Shown piece after piece: positions 35,584 through 48,451 of a stretch of 64,000 nt of DNA. Origin of the DNA: Notolepis coatsorum (Eukaryota > Chordata > Actinopteri > Aulopiformes > Paralepididae); contig OZ020587.1 of the NCBI GenBank assembly GCA_963971535.1, positions 160,869,584 through 160,933,583 on the forward strand, written 5' to 3'. The position numbers were made by a program, and so were the translations under genes. The notes under the pieces are model-generated. The model ran no database searches, was not told the DNA's origin, and worked only from the letters and a program-made list of their open reading frames with translations. Position 1 is the stretch's first letter. Every line of letters starts with the position of its first letter.

Positions 35584-36674
35584 TGTAATGGGAAATATCT
35601 ATGGACTAAACGATGAGCCGTTTACAAATCATTCTGAGTCATTATTAATAATAGGAAAGTTGATTTACTATAAGAAGAAAACGTTATTTCACCGCGGCCA
35701 CAATGAAAGTTCAATTTATAGTCAGAGACCCATGTTCACACAGTGGCCTCTGGTCATAAAGTGACCAAGAGGCGGCGGTTAGGTGGCCGAGCGGAGATTG
35801 CGTTCGTCACCAGCCCCGGAGCTGTGAGCTGGATTCGCCTGTTCGAATCCAGCTCACAGCTCCGGGGTTGTCACCAGCTTGGCTGGCCGTCTGCACTAAT
35901 ACAATTGGCTGTATTAGAGGGTGGGAGAAGCTGGCGGGGTGGGTCCGGGTCGTTGTAAACAGCGACTCCTACAGTTCGGTCGGGGCGCCTGCTAAGCGCG
36001 GATAGGACTCGAGGGGGATAGTGTGGTCCTCCCACACGCTACGCCCTCTCGATGAGAATCCGCGCTGCCAGGTGAAAAGAAGCGGTGATTGGCTGGACGT
36101 GTGTCGGAGGAAGCACGTGGTAGCCTCCACTCTCCCAGATGATCTGACTGTGGGGGGTAAGTGCGCAGCGACCAGGAAGGGACTGGGAATTGGCATACGA
36201 CTAACATTGGGATGGGAGAAAAATCGGAGGAAAATGGAGGGGGAAAAAGACCAATAAAAAAAAAAAAAAAAAAGTGACCAAGAGTTCTGTTCAGACATAT
36301 GTTAAATACACAGTTGTCAGACGTAACATATTATATCAGATATGATATGACGTACATTAAGATGACACATAGATTTAACATAGAAGAGAGAATAAAAACA
36401 GAAGATAAGTCTAAAGGTTTATCGTCCCTGAGACAAAACTGGAGTCAAGATTAAAGAAGAAAAGAACAAGATGTGATTTACTTGAAAATGTCTATCTGTC
36501 CTATACCCTTGAGGCTTGAGGTTGTTATCACTGAACGTCAGCCAGACTGTCGCCCTAGTGTCTTTGAGCTCTGCTAGTTGACCTATATTAAACTAGTCAA
36601 GGCTATCGAATATGTATGATAGAATATGCATTTCAACACAGATCTATAATGACATGATAATATATTCCACGACA
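35584..36674 (-). repeat. Element B 5' LTR, interrupted by a SINE
   Basis: TGTAATGGG to CCACGACA; 1091 bp including the SINE insertion, about 578 bp without it. It pairs with 13391-13968. Confidence 0.9.
35772..36270 (+). mobile_element. tRNA-derived SINE with a 24-bp palindrome in its head
   Basis: A perfect 14-bp duplication, AAAGTGACCAAGAG (35758-35771 and 36271-36284), and a terminal poly-A run show target-primed insertion. The head has A-box-like 'taggtggccgagcgg' and B-box-like 'gttcgaatcc', nearest to a tRNA-Ser/Leu type. The body contains 'tggctggacgtgtgtcggag', common in fish SINEs. Bases 35814-35837 are the exact reverse complement of 35844-35867, with a 6-base loop. The insertion may still be recent, since the duplication is perfect. 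Confidence 0.85.
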
Positions 36675-36739
36675 CTAGTTAAACAGGCCAGACCAGTGAA
36701 TCCTGAGCCACACCAGTTGCCCCCGTGTGCTTCTTGTGG

Positions 36740-36832
36740 TGGTAACAATTGTATGTATTGAGCTGTACTGTATACCCATTCTGCAATCTGTTAATAAAGT
36801 GTTCAATCAATCAATCAATCAATCAATCAAGT
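36740..36832 (+). mobile_element. LINE 3' tail fragment
   Basis: 'gtatgtattgagctgtactg' through 'ttaataaagtgttcaatcaa' and (CAAT)n matches the 3' end of the LINE at 54892-59232. It lies in the short gap between elements B and A. Confidence 0.8.
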
Positions 36833-36836
36833 GTAG

Positions 36837-37258
36837 TGTAATGGGAAATATTAAAGGACTAAACGATGAGCCGTTTACAAATCATTCTGAGTCATTATTA
36901 ATAATAATAAGAAAGTTTATTTCACCGTGGCCACAAATGAAAGGACAGTTTATAGTCAGAGACAATATGTTAACACATTAGCGTCTGGCCATAGACTGAC
37001 CAAGAGTTCTGTTCAGACATATGTTAAATACACAGTTGTCAGACATAACATAATATCAGATATGATGATGAAGGTAAACAAAAATGGTTCTCAGTCACTG
37101 GAAGCAACAACAAAGAAGTTATGGCTGGGGAGATGTTGGAGTCTTCTTAAAGAGACATACACACATTAACCAGTCAAGCTGGTCACACTGAAAGTCACGC
37201 TGTATAACATGATATCTCAACACAGATCTATAAGGACATGATAATATATTCCACGACA
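36837..37258 (-). repeat. Element A 3' LTR
   Basis: 422 bp, TGTAATGGG to CCACGACA. Confidence 0.9.
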
Positions 37259-40200
37259 ACTCCCCCGTCTGATAATTAATCACAATCATTATCACTTCAT
37301 AAAGACAACAAAAAATATTATCATCCTTAAACCAAAAATAACACAAATTATAATAACTCAGCAAAAACTATTTTTATTATCTAAAAACAAAAGGTCCTCT
37401 GGATTGACCCTGTGTCACGTGCAGAAGAGAAGTTGCCATAACAGCCAACCATCATTAGTGTCTCCTTGCAAATGTCCAGACGGTGGTCGAAGGACTTAAG
37501 AGTACAGTGTCCAATCTCTGGTTTTGTCAAGGCCGGAGCAGCTGCACCATATTTTCTCTAACCACCAAGCTGAAAAATAGAATCACAAAAAAAAACAGGA
37601 GAGTATCTCGCCAAAAAGAGCATTTCCCGTACAAACTTATTCAAAACAAACAATTCCCATACAACTCTTTCAGTAGCGAAGAACAGATAACAGCAAGAAA
37701 CAAAAACAAAATGTGCAGACTCTTCACAAAGAATGAAATATAATCTCAGGGAAGTCACACATAACCCAAGTTTACCATTGCAATGTACAGCACATTCAAA
37801 AACATCTTCATTCTGAACCAAGTTCAGTACATTATTACCTAATATCTTTTAGATGATACCGCAATATCTGTATGTGTTTGGTTCAAACTTGCCTCATTTA
37901 TCATCTGTGACGAATCCCGGAACGGTCTCTCCTCCTTCCTCCGCCCGCAGTCCAAACACCCTCCTCTGCAGTCCATGGCTCTGATGCAAGGAGCGGCCCG
38001 GTGAATGGCCCAGACCGGCTGGCTTAGATCTTTGTCATCAGCTGATGCCCAATGAGTCTGGTCGAAAGCCTGATGGAAGCTGTCTCTTAGATCTCTATCT
38101 CTGGACCACCGATACTATCAGGCTGGGGTCAGCTGTCGGTTGATGTTCTTAACGTCCCATCAGCTGGGTGTATGCGTTCACCAGCCGATAGGCCTAGTTC
38201 TGCAGCAGACTGGGACAGCTTACTTTCTCAGAAATCAGTTCAGTAGAATAGCTGTCTCCCCGTGCTAGAGCAGTGGGCCTCAGCTTCCTCTCTCAGTGGT
38301 CAGCTGGCCCAGCACATGCCCCCGGTTCGAACCGTGGGCCTCAGCCTCCTTTCTCAGTGGTCAGCTGTCAGCAGTGTCCTAGCTGCGTCCCATCAGCTGG
38401 GTGGGCATTTGGACCGGCACAGGAGACTGAAGAGAGACACGCCCAGCGAGAACTCACAAAAGAAAAAGAGAGAGAGAGAGAAAGAAATAAAAATAAAAAA
38501 CTGTCCGGTAACATTTCAACTCAGCTCCAATGAGCAGGGCAGTTTCCCAAGTCATGACAACAGAAAAAATGTCCCCTAGAGTCTCGTTGGCCAAAAAACA
38601 AACCATATATATATATATATATTAGGGATGTCCGATATTATCGGCCGACCGATATTATCGGCCGATATCGGCAGTAAAATGTGATATCGGAAAATATCGG
38701 TATCGGTTTAAAAAAAGAAAAAAACAATAACAATATTTGTTATATATATATCCAGTGAAATGGTTAGTTACCTGAAATTATTCCGTTTTTTGGGGTGGGA
38801 AACCCTGCATATATCGTATCGGTTGATATCGGTTGATATCGGTATCGGAAATTAAGAGTTGGACAATATCGGAATATCGGTATCGGTAAAGCGTGAAAAA
38901 AAAAAATGTTGCTCGTTATCACATTTCTTTCATCCAAATCATACAGTGCAGCAACGTTGCTCTGAAACGTCGTTAAACAGTTCAAAAGCCGTCTCGACCT
39001 CTGTGTATGGTATCCCCAGTAAAAATAATAAAAATACAAAAAATAATAAAATAAAATAAATAAAACATGACAGTCTTCCCCCCTGTTCTACACCTCCAAC
39101 CCAAAAACAACTCCCGCAGGCCAAACCTACCCCTCTGGGTGCAGTTCCCTTTCTCAGCGTACAGTTCTAGGCCTGGGTCCTACAGTTTTAAAACCTGACA
39201 GGTTTGAACCTGTACTAAAACAATAGAGGACTCTTATTGGGGCCTCATGGACAAAGTTACATGTCTAAATCGTTATCACGGCATGCTTTTATGGTCAATG
39301 TAATGTATTTAGCGTATGCTTGAAATAACATCTAATGCCTGAAGCTGCTCTCCATTGTCTCCATCTGACTGGAACAACCTTCCTCTTTCTTTCAGATCTG
39401 TTACCTCTATCAATTAACCTCACAACCCTTCTTGGAGTCCTTTACCAATCTTGATTATCTTGATAGTAAATGATGTCTACTCGTTGAGTGCATTTAAAGA
39501 GTTTCATTGTCTCTTGCAAAGTGGAAAAAGCAAAGCAATACATAGACTCGGTGTTTAACTGTAACCTAAACAAAAGACAAGTGCTACAAAGTAAACCTGA
39601 GAAGTGACTCAAAATAACTGAAAACAAACAAACGTGCACGCCTGTGACAGACGTATAAGTAGGCTGTGCCTGAGATCATCTGATTGGCTAATGCCACCTG
39701 CCTACTTATCAGGTGTGAGAAGGGCCCACTGGAGATCAAACTCCCTCTTATTTCATAATTAAACCTATTTAATTAACTGCACCTCATCTCTCTGTGCAAT
39801 TCTTATTTAACCCATTGTATAATTAAACTCTATTTAATTAACCTGTATATCAATATTCTAGGTGGTTGTAGAGACCTATCTTCAAACATTTGCCTGCATT
39901 ATCCCACTGTCCCCCCCTAGATGGTGGCAAACTCAGTCTAGAGTATTTGAGCTGACGTCACTCTCTGACTCTAATCCGTTAGCCTCCTCGTGGCTCTGCG
40001 GCCATCTTGTCTTGGTGCAAATTTGTTGACATTTCCTCTCATCTTATCTCATCCTCCTCGTGGCTCCTTGTGGCCATCTTGTCTCGCTCATAATGGCTAC
40101 TCTTTCTTGGAAGAGAGTTATTATGTCGAATCAGCTTGTTGATGTTCTGGCTAGGAATGTAAACATTCTGCCCTGCTAACACGGTCTTCAAAACAAACAC

Positions 40201-40454
40201 TCTGCCTATTTACTGTGTCTCATCTCGCCATAGCAACGACAGGCCCCGCCCCTCTCCCTGTTGTCATGCGACACGCTGTCATCTTTGACCATAGCTATTT
40301 GACCCAGATTACTATAGCAACGGGCCACCCTGCGCTGCTGTAGACACTGACCTTGTGATGATGTGGCTGCTATCCACTGTTGATGTTAACCAGCGCCCTC
40401 TGCAACACACTCCCTGACTCCCATAATCTTCCACCGCTCAAACGGCCATCTCCC

Positions 40455-40496
<42 letters not shown>

Positions 40497-40750
40497 TATT
40501 TATCTCTATTTTATATATTCATATATAAATCATCAATACGGTTTTCAACCTATCTCTTCTTTCTGTAAATTATTATCAGGATTATTATCAAATGAACACC
40601 CAGGACACAGTATAGGGCCAATACAGGAAGTAGAGTAGTCACATTTTGTTACTGAAGAATAATGCTGTTCTTCACATTTTGATGTAAATGACTGTGGAGG
40701 GGTGGAGTGCAGTGTATATACTCTGTGATAATCTTAGAAAAACAGTTCTT
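37259..40750 (-). other. Element A 3' internal region, no intact gene
   Basis: 37259-38590 matches the 3' internal part of element B. A GATATCGG-rich MITE relative lies at about 38624-38890 (it begins ttagggatgtccgatatta), preceded by a (TA)n run. 39893-40330 matches 30558-31760 of B in blocks. A (TA)n array is at 40459-40492. No protein is recognised. Confidence 0.6.
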
Positions 40751-40833
40751 TCTTGCCACTCATACTCGTGATCCTCCTGTCATCAGCTAGGACGCGACCC
40801 CGGTCAGACGCCTCTGGTTTTAGCTCCGCAACG

Positions 40834-43517
40834 ATGTACACACTTTTAGCTATTATGTTTGTTTTTTCTACTTTTTTTATTAAAGCAACACTGGCGGGTA
40901 AGTCATACGACCGCCAGACACTTATGGACCTAAACCCCCGGGCTCAAAGAGGAGTTTGGAGACACTTTATGCCTAGAATGGCCAGCAGAAATCAGACGGG
41001 AGAATGGCGGCAAGGAAAAGAACAAAGGAAACGGCAGGAAGAGGCACAGAGGGAGACGTGGAGGTATTAGGCTGAGATTAAAAAGAGCCGCTTACCGCCC
41101 AGCAATTCCATCCATCTTTCTGGCGAATGCCCGTTCGTTGGAGGGTAGGATGGATGACCTGAGAACGAGGGTCCGCTTCCAACGGGAGATGAGAGACATC
41201 AACATCATGTGTTTCACGGAAACATGGCTCACGTCGGCGACTCCGGACAAAAGCGTCTCTCCCTCGGACGCCTTCACAGTATTACATGCAGATCGAACGG
41301 CAGCCTCAGGAAAGAGTATCGGCGGCGGGGTCTGCATCCTCACGAACAATTCCTGGGTTAATCCCGAAGGGGTGCATGTTCTCTCGAGCTCGTGTTCCCC
41401 GGACATGGAACACATTTCTATCCTGTGCCGTCCGTTCCATCTACCCCGGGAGTTTACCGCGGTCATCATGACCGCCGTATATATTCCCCCACGGGCGAAT
41501 ACTGGCAAAGCGCTGGGAGAACTACATGATCACCTGAACAGACAACAGATAAAACATCCGGATGCGGCGATGATAGTGGCTGGCGATTTCAACCAGGCGA
41601 ACCTGAAGAAAGTGATGCCGTCCTTCTTTCAGCACATCGCCTGCTCCACGAGAGGGAGGAACACGCTAGACAACTGTTATTCCCCGTTCAGAGCCGGCTA
41701 CAAGGCAGTAGCCACTCCGCCATTAACAGGGTCTTCAAGCGCGAGTGATCACGACTCCATCTTGTTATTCCCCGCATATCAACAAAGATCACGTGACGCC
41801 GTCGTGTCACGTGAGACAAAGAAGTGGACTGACGAATCAGAGGCCACGCTCCAGGACGTGTTAGCAGACACGGATTGGGACATGTTCCAAGGCAGCGCCA
41901 GTGACGTCAGCGAGCTTGCAGACACAGTGGTGAGCTATATAACAACAATAGCTGATAGTATCGTCCTCACGAAAAAGGTGCAGGTTTTCCCAAACCAGAA
42001 ACCGTGGGTGGACAGTACTATTAGAGCAGCGCTGAACTCTCGCACCACCGGTTACAACCTGGGTAGAGAGTTAGGAAACATGGAGGAGTATAAGGGTTCC
42101 CCGCGGGGGGGGCGGGGACGCTCTCTCGTTGTCGGAACACAGTGTGAGAAGAGCATTTATGCAGGTGAACACCAGGAAGGCTGCTGGCCCAGATGGTATA
42201 ACAGGACGCATACTTAAGTCCTGTGCCAACCAGCTGGCCCAGGTGTTCACCGCCATATTTAATCAATCCCTGGCGGAGTCAGTGGTCCCTGCCTGCTTCA
42301 AGATGTCTACCATCATCCCTGTACCGAAGAAACCCTCCCCAACATGTCCAAATGACTACAGACCGGTGGCACTCACCTCTGTGGTCATGAAATGTTTCGA
42401 GAGGCTGGTCAAGGACCACATTTGTGCCTCCCTCCCCAGTGATATGGACCCTATGCAATTTGCATACAGGACAAACAGGTCCACTGACGACGCGGTCTCC
42501 CAGGTACTGCACAGCACCCTCTCTCACCTTGACCGTCAGAAGGGGGGCTATGTGAGACTGTTGTTCATTGACTACAGCTCAGCGTTCAACACCATAGTCC
42601 CCACCAGACTGGTGGACAAGCTGATCGAGCTGGGTCTGAGCTCCGCCCTGAGCGCCTGGGTACTGGACTTTCTGAGTGAAAGACCCCAGGCGGTCAGGGT
42701 GGGGGGTCAGACCTCCAACACCATCACCCTGAGCATCGGGTCCCCCCAGGGCTGTGTTCTGAGCCCCCTGCTGTACTCACTCTACACACACGATTGTGTG
42801 GCCAAGTTCAGCACCAACTCCATAGTGAAGTTCGCAGACGACACGGTGGTGGTGGGGCTGATCTCGGACAACGACGAGAAGGCCTACCGGGAGGAGGTTG
42901 AGGTACTGGAACGCTGGTGCCAGGACAACAGCCTGCTCCTGAACATTGGTAAAACCAAGGAGCTGATCGTGGATTATAGGAGAGGACAGCAGGAGACACA
43001 CACACCACTGATGATTAACAGGGCTACCGTGGACAGGGTGAGCAGCTTTAAGTACCTGGGGGTCCACATCTCAGAGGATCTGACATGGTCAACACACATA
43101 GACACAGTAGTAAAGAAGGCGAAACAGCGCCTCTACCACCTGAGACAGTTAAGGAAGTTCAGCGTATCGGGGAAGATACTCCAGTCCTTCTACTCAGGAG
43201 CTGTAGAGAGCATCCTGACCGGAAACATCCCTGCCTGGTATGGAAACAGCACGGCACAGGACAAGAAGGCCCTACAGAGAGTGGTGCGCTCAGCCGAGTG
43301 CACCACGGGTATTGCACTACCTCCCCTGCAGGTTCTATACAACAAGAGATGCAAATCCAGAGCCTGCAGAATAATGAAAGACCCCCACCACCCCAATAAC
43401 AGCCTGTTTCAGCTGCTGAGGTCAGGCAGACGCCTGCGAACCCCAGCTACTAGGACAGAGAGGCTTAGGCTCAGCTTCTTCCCCCAGGCCATCAGAGTCT
43501 TGAACAATGAACATTGA
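40834..43517 (+). pseudogene. Rex/Jockey-type LINE ORF2, decayed
   Basis: The first segment (ATG at 40834) has a hydrophobic N-terminus and SYDRQTLMDL. The frame shifts near 40930-40980 into RGGIRLRLKRAAYRPAIPS, then the endonuclease: IFLANARSL, MCFTETWL, GGGVCILTN, AVYIPPRAN, VAGDFNQANL, NTLDNCY and SSASDHDSILL (to about 41765). Near 42080-42130 it breaks after NMEEYK: about 100 codons that relatives carry there appear lost, and the frame changes. The reverse transcriptase continues to 43517: NTRKAAGPDGITGR, NDYRPVALTSVVMKC, LFIDYSSAFNTI, SPQGCVLSPLLYSLYTHD, VKFADDTVVVG (FADD). It cannot make a full product. The clade is judged by eye and could be placed in CR1/Rex1 or a related group. Confidence 0.85.
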
Positions 43518-43946
43518 GCACCACAGAACACTGAACTATCCACACATAAGCACACATGAGCACACACATGACACGCACGCTGTGCATGCTCACACACTAG
43601 CAGCCACTTAACACTTTAAGATGAGCGGGCACACACTCATGCCGCACATACGCACACTTATGGCCAAAAGGAAAGGCCACTTTAAATTAGTATAACAGGA
43701 ACAGTGTATTGCACTACCAAAGCTACCTAGCATGTCCTATATGCTCTGTAAATAACTATGTACAGATACCGAGATGTCACACCATGTTACCTGTTACCTG
43801 TTTATTGCACAATGTTTTTTTTTTTATTGGATTCTAGTATATGTTGTACCACTGTATTGCACATCGTTGCGGGCAAGACCACCCGCATTTCATTGTATAC
43901 TTGTATGCCATGACAATTAAAACTCTTGACTTGACTTGACTTGACT
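43518..43946 (+). repeat. LINE 3' UTR with (ACTTG)n tail
   Basis: Ends 'gccatgacaattaaaactct' then acttg repeats, the 3' end of the LINE above. Confidence 0.8.
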
Positions 43947-44979
43947 CTACTCAGTCGCAGCCAGCTATGTGGCTTCTTGTTTTCATTCCTGTGTCTGATA
44001 AGATAGGCTCCCTCACTTAAACAAACGGAAAATAGAATTAACCCTTAAAACACTGCCTTTCTTCACCGGCCCGCTCGTTTTCCATTCTCTGTAGTGTAAA
44101 ACACCATTCCTACACTGTGACTATTTCCTCTGTGTCTTCAAAACACATTACAGCTGGCTTCCCTGTTAAGTTTAAGTTAGCATTGAAGAATACACAGTGA
44201 TGGTCAGATATAGGTAATTCGATTACTGATACTTTATCAATGTCCATCATTAAATCTAGGATATGTCACCATGTTGGTGAGTGGGTTCATTTACATGTTG
44301 TATTAGCTCAACGTTGTCCAGTAGGTTGGTAAACTCAATAGCCTTGGGGTCCTTCCTATTCAGATCTCCACGTATGACTAATCTTTTACATCTCTAAGGA
44401 TACCAACTGAGATTAGCTTCTGAGAACCAGGGGTGTAAAGTACTTGAGTAATTGTATTTCTAATTCAAATGTCATACTTTTTACTCCTTACATTTAAAAT
44501 GCAGACCTACAAAGTACAAAGCACAAATCTCACAGGTCCAACCATTTTAATTAGTATATCCTAATTGTTTATCTGGCCAAACTAACATTAACGTTCTTAC
44601 CCCTGTGACCGCAGGTAAACAGCCAATCAAATCCCCATCAATGGAAAATGAACCCCCCCATACCCATACTGTCCATGTGCAACACTAGAAAATGGCTCAC
44701 CTCTTCAACTAACACACCTGGTGCAATGTATAGCCAAAATGAACCCTTGGCCCATGATGGAATGAGTTTGAGACCCCTGGTCTATCCCTTTAAAAAAAAA
44801 AAAAATCAGTCAGCTACTATGGCTTTTATATACTATATCTGTACTGTACTTGTGCTGTATAATGACAATACATTTGAATCCAATCTAATATATAAACAGG
44901 AATATATGCAGGAATATCTGCAGATATAGATAAATATATACATGCAATACACAGCATCACTGTACATGGCCATCACACA

Positions 44980-45341
44980 GTATTCTATGGGTAATGATTT
45001 CTTCAAATTTCTTTGTTGACAAAATCCTGTCTCTTCGGTCTGCACCCCCTCTTGCTGCCCCCGACCCCTCGGTTCCACCTGTGTGCCCAGCTGTTCTTGA
45101 GGAGTTTAAACCCATATCCTTGTCCTCACTATCTGATGTTGTTCGTGAGTTGCGGCCCAACAACTGCCTCTCTTTGTCAGTGTTCCCTCTCGCCTTTTTA
45201 AAAGAGGTTTTTGATTTTAAGTCAGTTGGCTCTTCTATTCTTGTTTTGGTGCATGCTTGTTTTAGTTCAGGAATTCTTCCAACTTCTTTTAAACACGCTA
45301 TAGTACAGCCGCTAATTCTGGTGATAGCTACCTCATATTAA
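44980..45341 (+). pseudogene. L2-type LINE reverse-transcriptase fragment
   Basis: Open for 115 codons: NFFVDKILSLRSAPPL, VLEEFKPISLSSLSDVVREL, LSLSVFPLAFLKEVFDF, FSSGILPTSFKHAIVQPLI. It stops before the catalytic part. It is the uninterrupted counterpart of 33160-33747. Confidence 0.75.
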
Positions 45342-45628
45342 TTCTGGTGATAGTTACCTCATATTACTTCTGGTGATACTACCTCATATTCATTCTGGGG
45401 ATAACTATCACCATAATGATGCTGGTACTAATCATACTGCTTAGTATAAGTACATGGGGTTCCTGTTAAATATACTGCTTAGTATAAGTACATGGGGTTC
45501 CTGTTGAGTATACTGCTTAGTATAAGTACATGGGGTTACTATTAAATATACGGCAAACTGTATTTTAGGACCCGTTCTTGCTTATTTTCAAGCCCCCTTC
45601 TCTGAACTGAACAACTACATGATGCCTC

Positions 45629-45748
45629 TCATGTATGAGTTTTCCTGTGTTTCTTCAGATCCCTTTTATGACTGAACCCTTTCCCACAAACTGAACAACA
45701 AAATAGTTTCTCTCCTGTATGAGCTATCATGTGTGTCTTCAGATCTCC
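45629..45748 (-). pseudogene. Captured C2H2 zinc-finger gene fragment (element A copy)
   Basis: On the minus strand, [18 protein letters not shown] and [21 protein letters not shown], then TGA. The linker HTGEK and the C-X2-C-X12-H-X3-H spacing are exact, so this copy is closer to a canonical zinc finger than that in B. A further degraded finger follows the TGA. The source is probably a host poly-zinc-finger gene; which one cannot be told from 40 codons. Confidence 0.82.
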
Positions 45749-46319
45749 CTATGTAGAATTGTATTGGCGCACACACAAAGCATGATAATAAAGGTGCAAT
45801 CTTGTGGGATAAATTTAAAAATCAACCCAAAACCAGCAGCATAATCACTGATTATCACACAAGGACCTTTTGACTTCTACTCAGAAGTGTGTCCTACTAG
45901 TTATGCTATACTGGCCAGTATGACCCACTGCCATAGTGTCTTCATACCTGTACCACTGCACATGTTAATACTATACTCTGTACATACATCTGACCAGCAC
46001 CACCACTGTATATTTCCTAACCAGCCCAATCACCTGTACATTGTATATTACTACTGCACTTTACTATTACATCTACACTCTGTTTGCCACATTTATTCCC
46101 ACCGTACTGTATTTGTGCTGTATAATGACAACACATTTGACTCTAATCTAATATCACCAACCTACACCCAGGTTTCCCCTTCTGTTAGACTTCGTCATAG
46201 TACTGAGACTGCTCTTTTTAAAAATGTCCAATGACATTATTTTAACTGTGGACTCTGGGTGTGATGCCATTATGGTAACATTGTATTTTGACCGCTTTCT
46301 CAGATTTTGAGACGGTACC

Positions 46320-47580
46320 TGTTGTGAAGGGCCAGATTAAAGCTGAGAATCTACGTTTATTGTTTTATATACCTTGTATATTATTTATATATACAAGTTA
46401 TATCCCTTTAAGCCTGCGTTTGAATCCTAGTAATATTCACTTTCCTCATTGGATAACGCTCTCGGCGCCAGACGGCGCGCCCCTAAAGTCAGGTTCAAAG
46501 GCGAGCCTGGGCATGTTGGAGCATGCCTGGAGCCGGCGCATTGATTCGAGACGAGAACTGAGGTTTGGCACTAGAAAGCCACTTAAGTATATATATCGTG
46601 GCAGGTGCGAACAGCAGCAGTTCGGCGTTCGGTAAAAACAGTGAAGTGCAAGCAGTTCGTCTAAACAGAGTGTTGTGAACCACGTGCGAAGTGAATAGTA
46701 AAAGTGTCAGAGTTAATGCAGTAACGTCAAGTTCGACTTAGCTTAATGTGAAGTAAAGAGTCGTTATTTAGTGTGAATCGTGTCAACAGCAGTTCGTTCG
46801 TTTAGTAGCTAGTGGAACCTTAGCCAGTGTGCGTGGACTAAATACATTGGTGCCAGTACACGAGGAGGGCCTAGTCGTGGAACCTACTGGACATGTGCAT
46901 ATTGGAACCTACGGCGGCGATTGCAGAACCAGTATTGGTTGGATTATAGTGATTGTGGAACGTACTACCCTTGGAGAAGAGCCTCGTTAATACCCACTGT
47001 CGTTTGGATTTAACCACCTTGAAGATTTACCTCGGGCTAGCTTCGTGGACCGAAGCTAGCTGGCTATCGTCATTGCTATCGGGCAATTGGATTACAGTTA
47101 TTGCTTTGTTGCTGAGCCTTTGGATTACAAGGACTGGATTCCGTACGAGAACCCCCTTTCTTCAATTGAACAGACTGAGTATCCGAACATTCTTCTTTCC
47201 TCCAGAGCTTACATCTCTGGGAGGATAACCCCCCTGTCTCCAGCGGTACCAGCGTTTCCCCCTATCTTGCCATCCTACGCCAGGCGGCGTTTAGTCTAGT
47301 TCCCCATCGTAGGAATTATTCATTCCAACTGACGTTTGCTACTGACTGACTTTATTCATATTCTTCGCCATACAAGCGCGACCTTAATTCCCATCTCTGT
47401 ACAATTTGCTGCATAACAATAAATATTCTAAATGATATTTCTTTGTCACCGTGCCGTATTATTCTGAGTGTCTGCCATAATTAACTGTACTTTCTGGCAA
47501 GTAATAATAATGATAACTAGCAGTGGTTTAATCTATCACAATCTTTAATACAGTCAGGGTTTTGTAACCCCTCAGTTACA
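46320..47580 (+). mobile_element. Solo BEL/Pao LTR
   Basis: 1261 bp, TGTTGTGAAGGGCC to CTCAGTTACA, related to but clearly diverged from the LTRs of the element at 16582-23119. A perfect 5-bp duplication, GTACC (46315-46319 and 47581-47585), flanks it, so it arose by LTR-LTR recombination. Confidence 0.93.
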
Positions 47581-47630
47581 GTACCCATACTTTCACTTAA
47601 GTATAATTTCTGGGTACTTTTACACCCCAG

Positions 47631-47726
47631 GTAGGATAGTTCTATGAATTGATCACAGACATGTAGGATAGTTCTATGTATTGATAACAGACATGTAGGA
47701 TAGTTATATGTATTGATCACAGACAT
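47631..47726. repeat. 32-bp tandem repeat, three copies
   Basis: The unit gtaggatagttctatg plus sixteen further bases starts at 47631, 47663 and 47695 with small changes. Confidence 0.85.
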
Positions 47727-47783
47727 AAGTGTTAATTTATGTAAAGAGAAATGTCCATCGTCACTAATTTCTGGGTACTTTCT

Positions 47784-48449
47784 TGTCAGGATCCTAGGCC
47801 CGGTCCTGGCTGGACTGGGCAGGATGGTAACATTGGGCAGTACCCTACACCTAACTTTGGGCAATGCCCTCTATCTGACATTGGCCCTCGGCCTGACATT
47901 GGCGCCCTACCACCCTCTAGTGGTGACAAACAATCGGTGCGCTCCAGTACTCTGGACATCCTGACTACTGTGATAACTATAATTAATAGTATGATTAATG
48001 TGGTGTCATGGTGTGTACTGTTGTTGTCTTTCCCTTCCCTGGTGTGATGTCATGCACTGTTTTGGGTTGTTAGGAGTTGCTTTTGTGTTTAGTTGTGTTT
48101 AGTTATTCTTTGCTTATTGTCTAGGTGTTGGTTGTGATTCGGTGTTGGCCAGATGTTCTTAATTGTTAATTAGTCGGGGTATTTAGGTGTCTGTCTGTCT
48201 CCCCTTCGTTGTGGCGACATTCCTCCAGTTACCCCCTGTTCCTCCACGTCGTGTCGCACCGTTCTCCCTCTAGTAAGTCTTAGTGTTTGTTGTTTTGTAT
48301 TGTGAAGTCTGTTATTTAGTTTCTGTATTTTCCCTGTATTGCACTGGATTCTACAGTAAACACCCTTCTCCAAGCTTCACTCCTTGCCTCTGCCTCCTCC
48401 ATTCTTTCCCTTTCTGTATTATTGCATTCTACCTAACCCCATCGTGACA
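47784..48449 (+). repeat. 5' LTR of the 47784-51385 element
   Basis: Direct copy of 50720-51385; differences seen: c/t in 'tttccyttccc', a/g in 'ggccarg/atg' and t/c in 'ctccytgcc/cgcc'. Confidence 0.95.
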
Positions 48450-48451
48450 GA

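Larger units (their letters stand above)
43947..46314. other. Element A internal body shared with element B
   Basis: Blocks at 44012-44050, 44192-44235, 44470-44640 and 44975-45990 match element B. It includes the L2 fragment and the zinc-finger fragment listed separately, and a reverse-oriented copy of a 'gattagattcaaat' interspersed repeat at about 44848-44890. No intact gene. Confidence 0.65.

Noticed and set aside
35775-35860. Possible tRNA-Ser/Leu gene
   Set aside because: The space between the boxes is taken by a 24-bp palindrome and the whole is flanked by a 14-bp target duplication with poly-A; it is a SINE.
38262-38579. 105-codon open frame
   Set aside because: Lies in the element A internal region with no recognisable domain; the counterpart in element B is not open.
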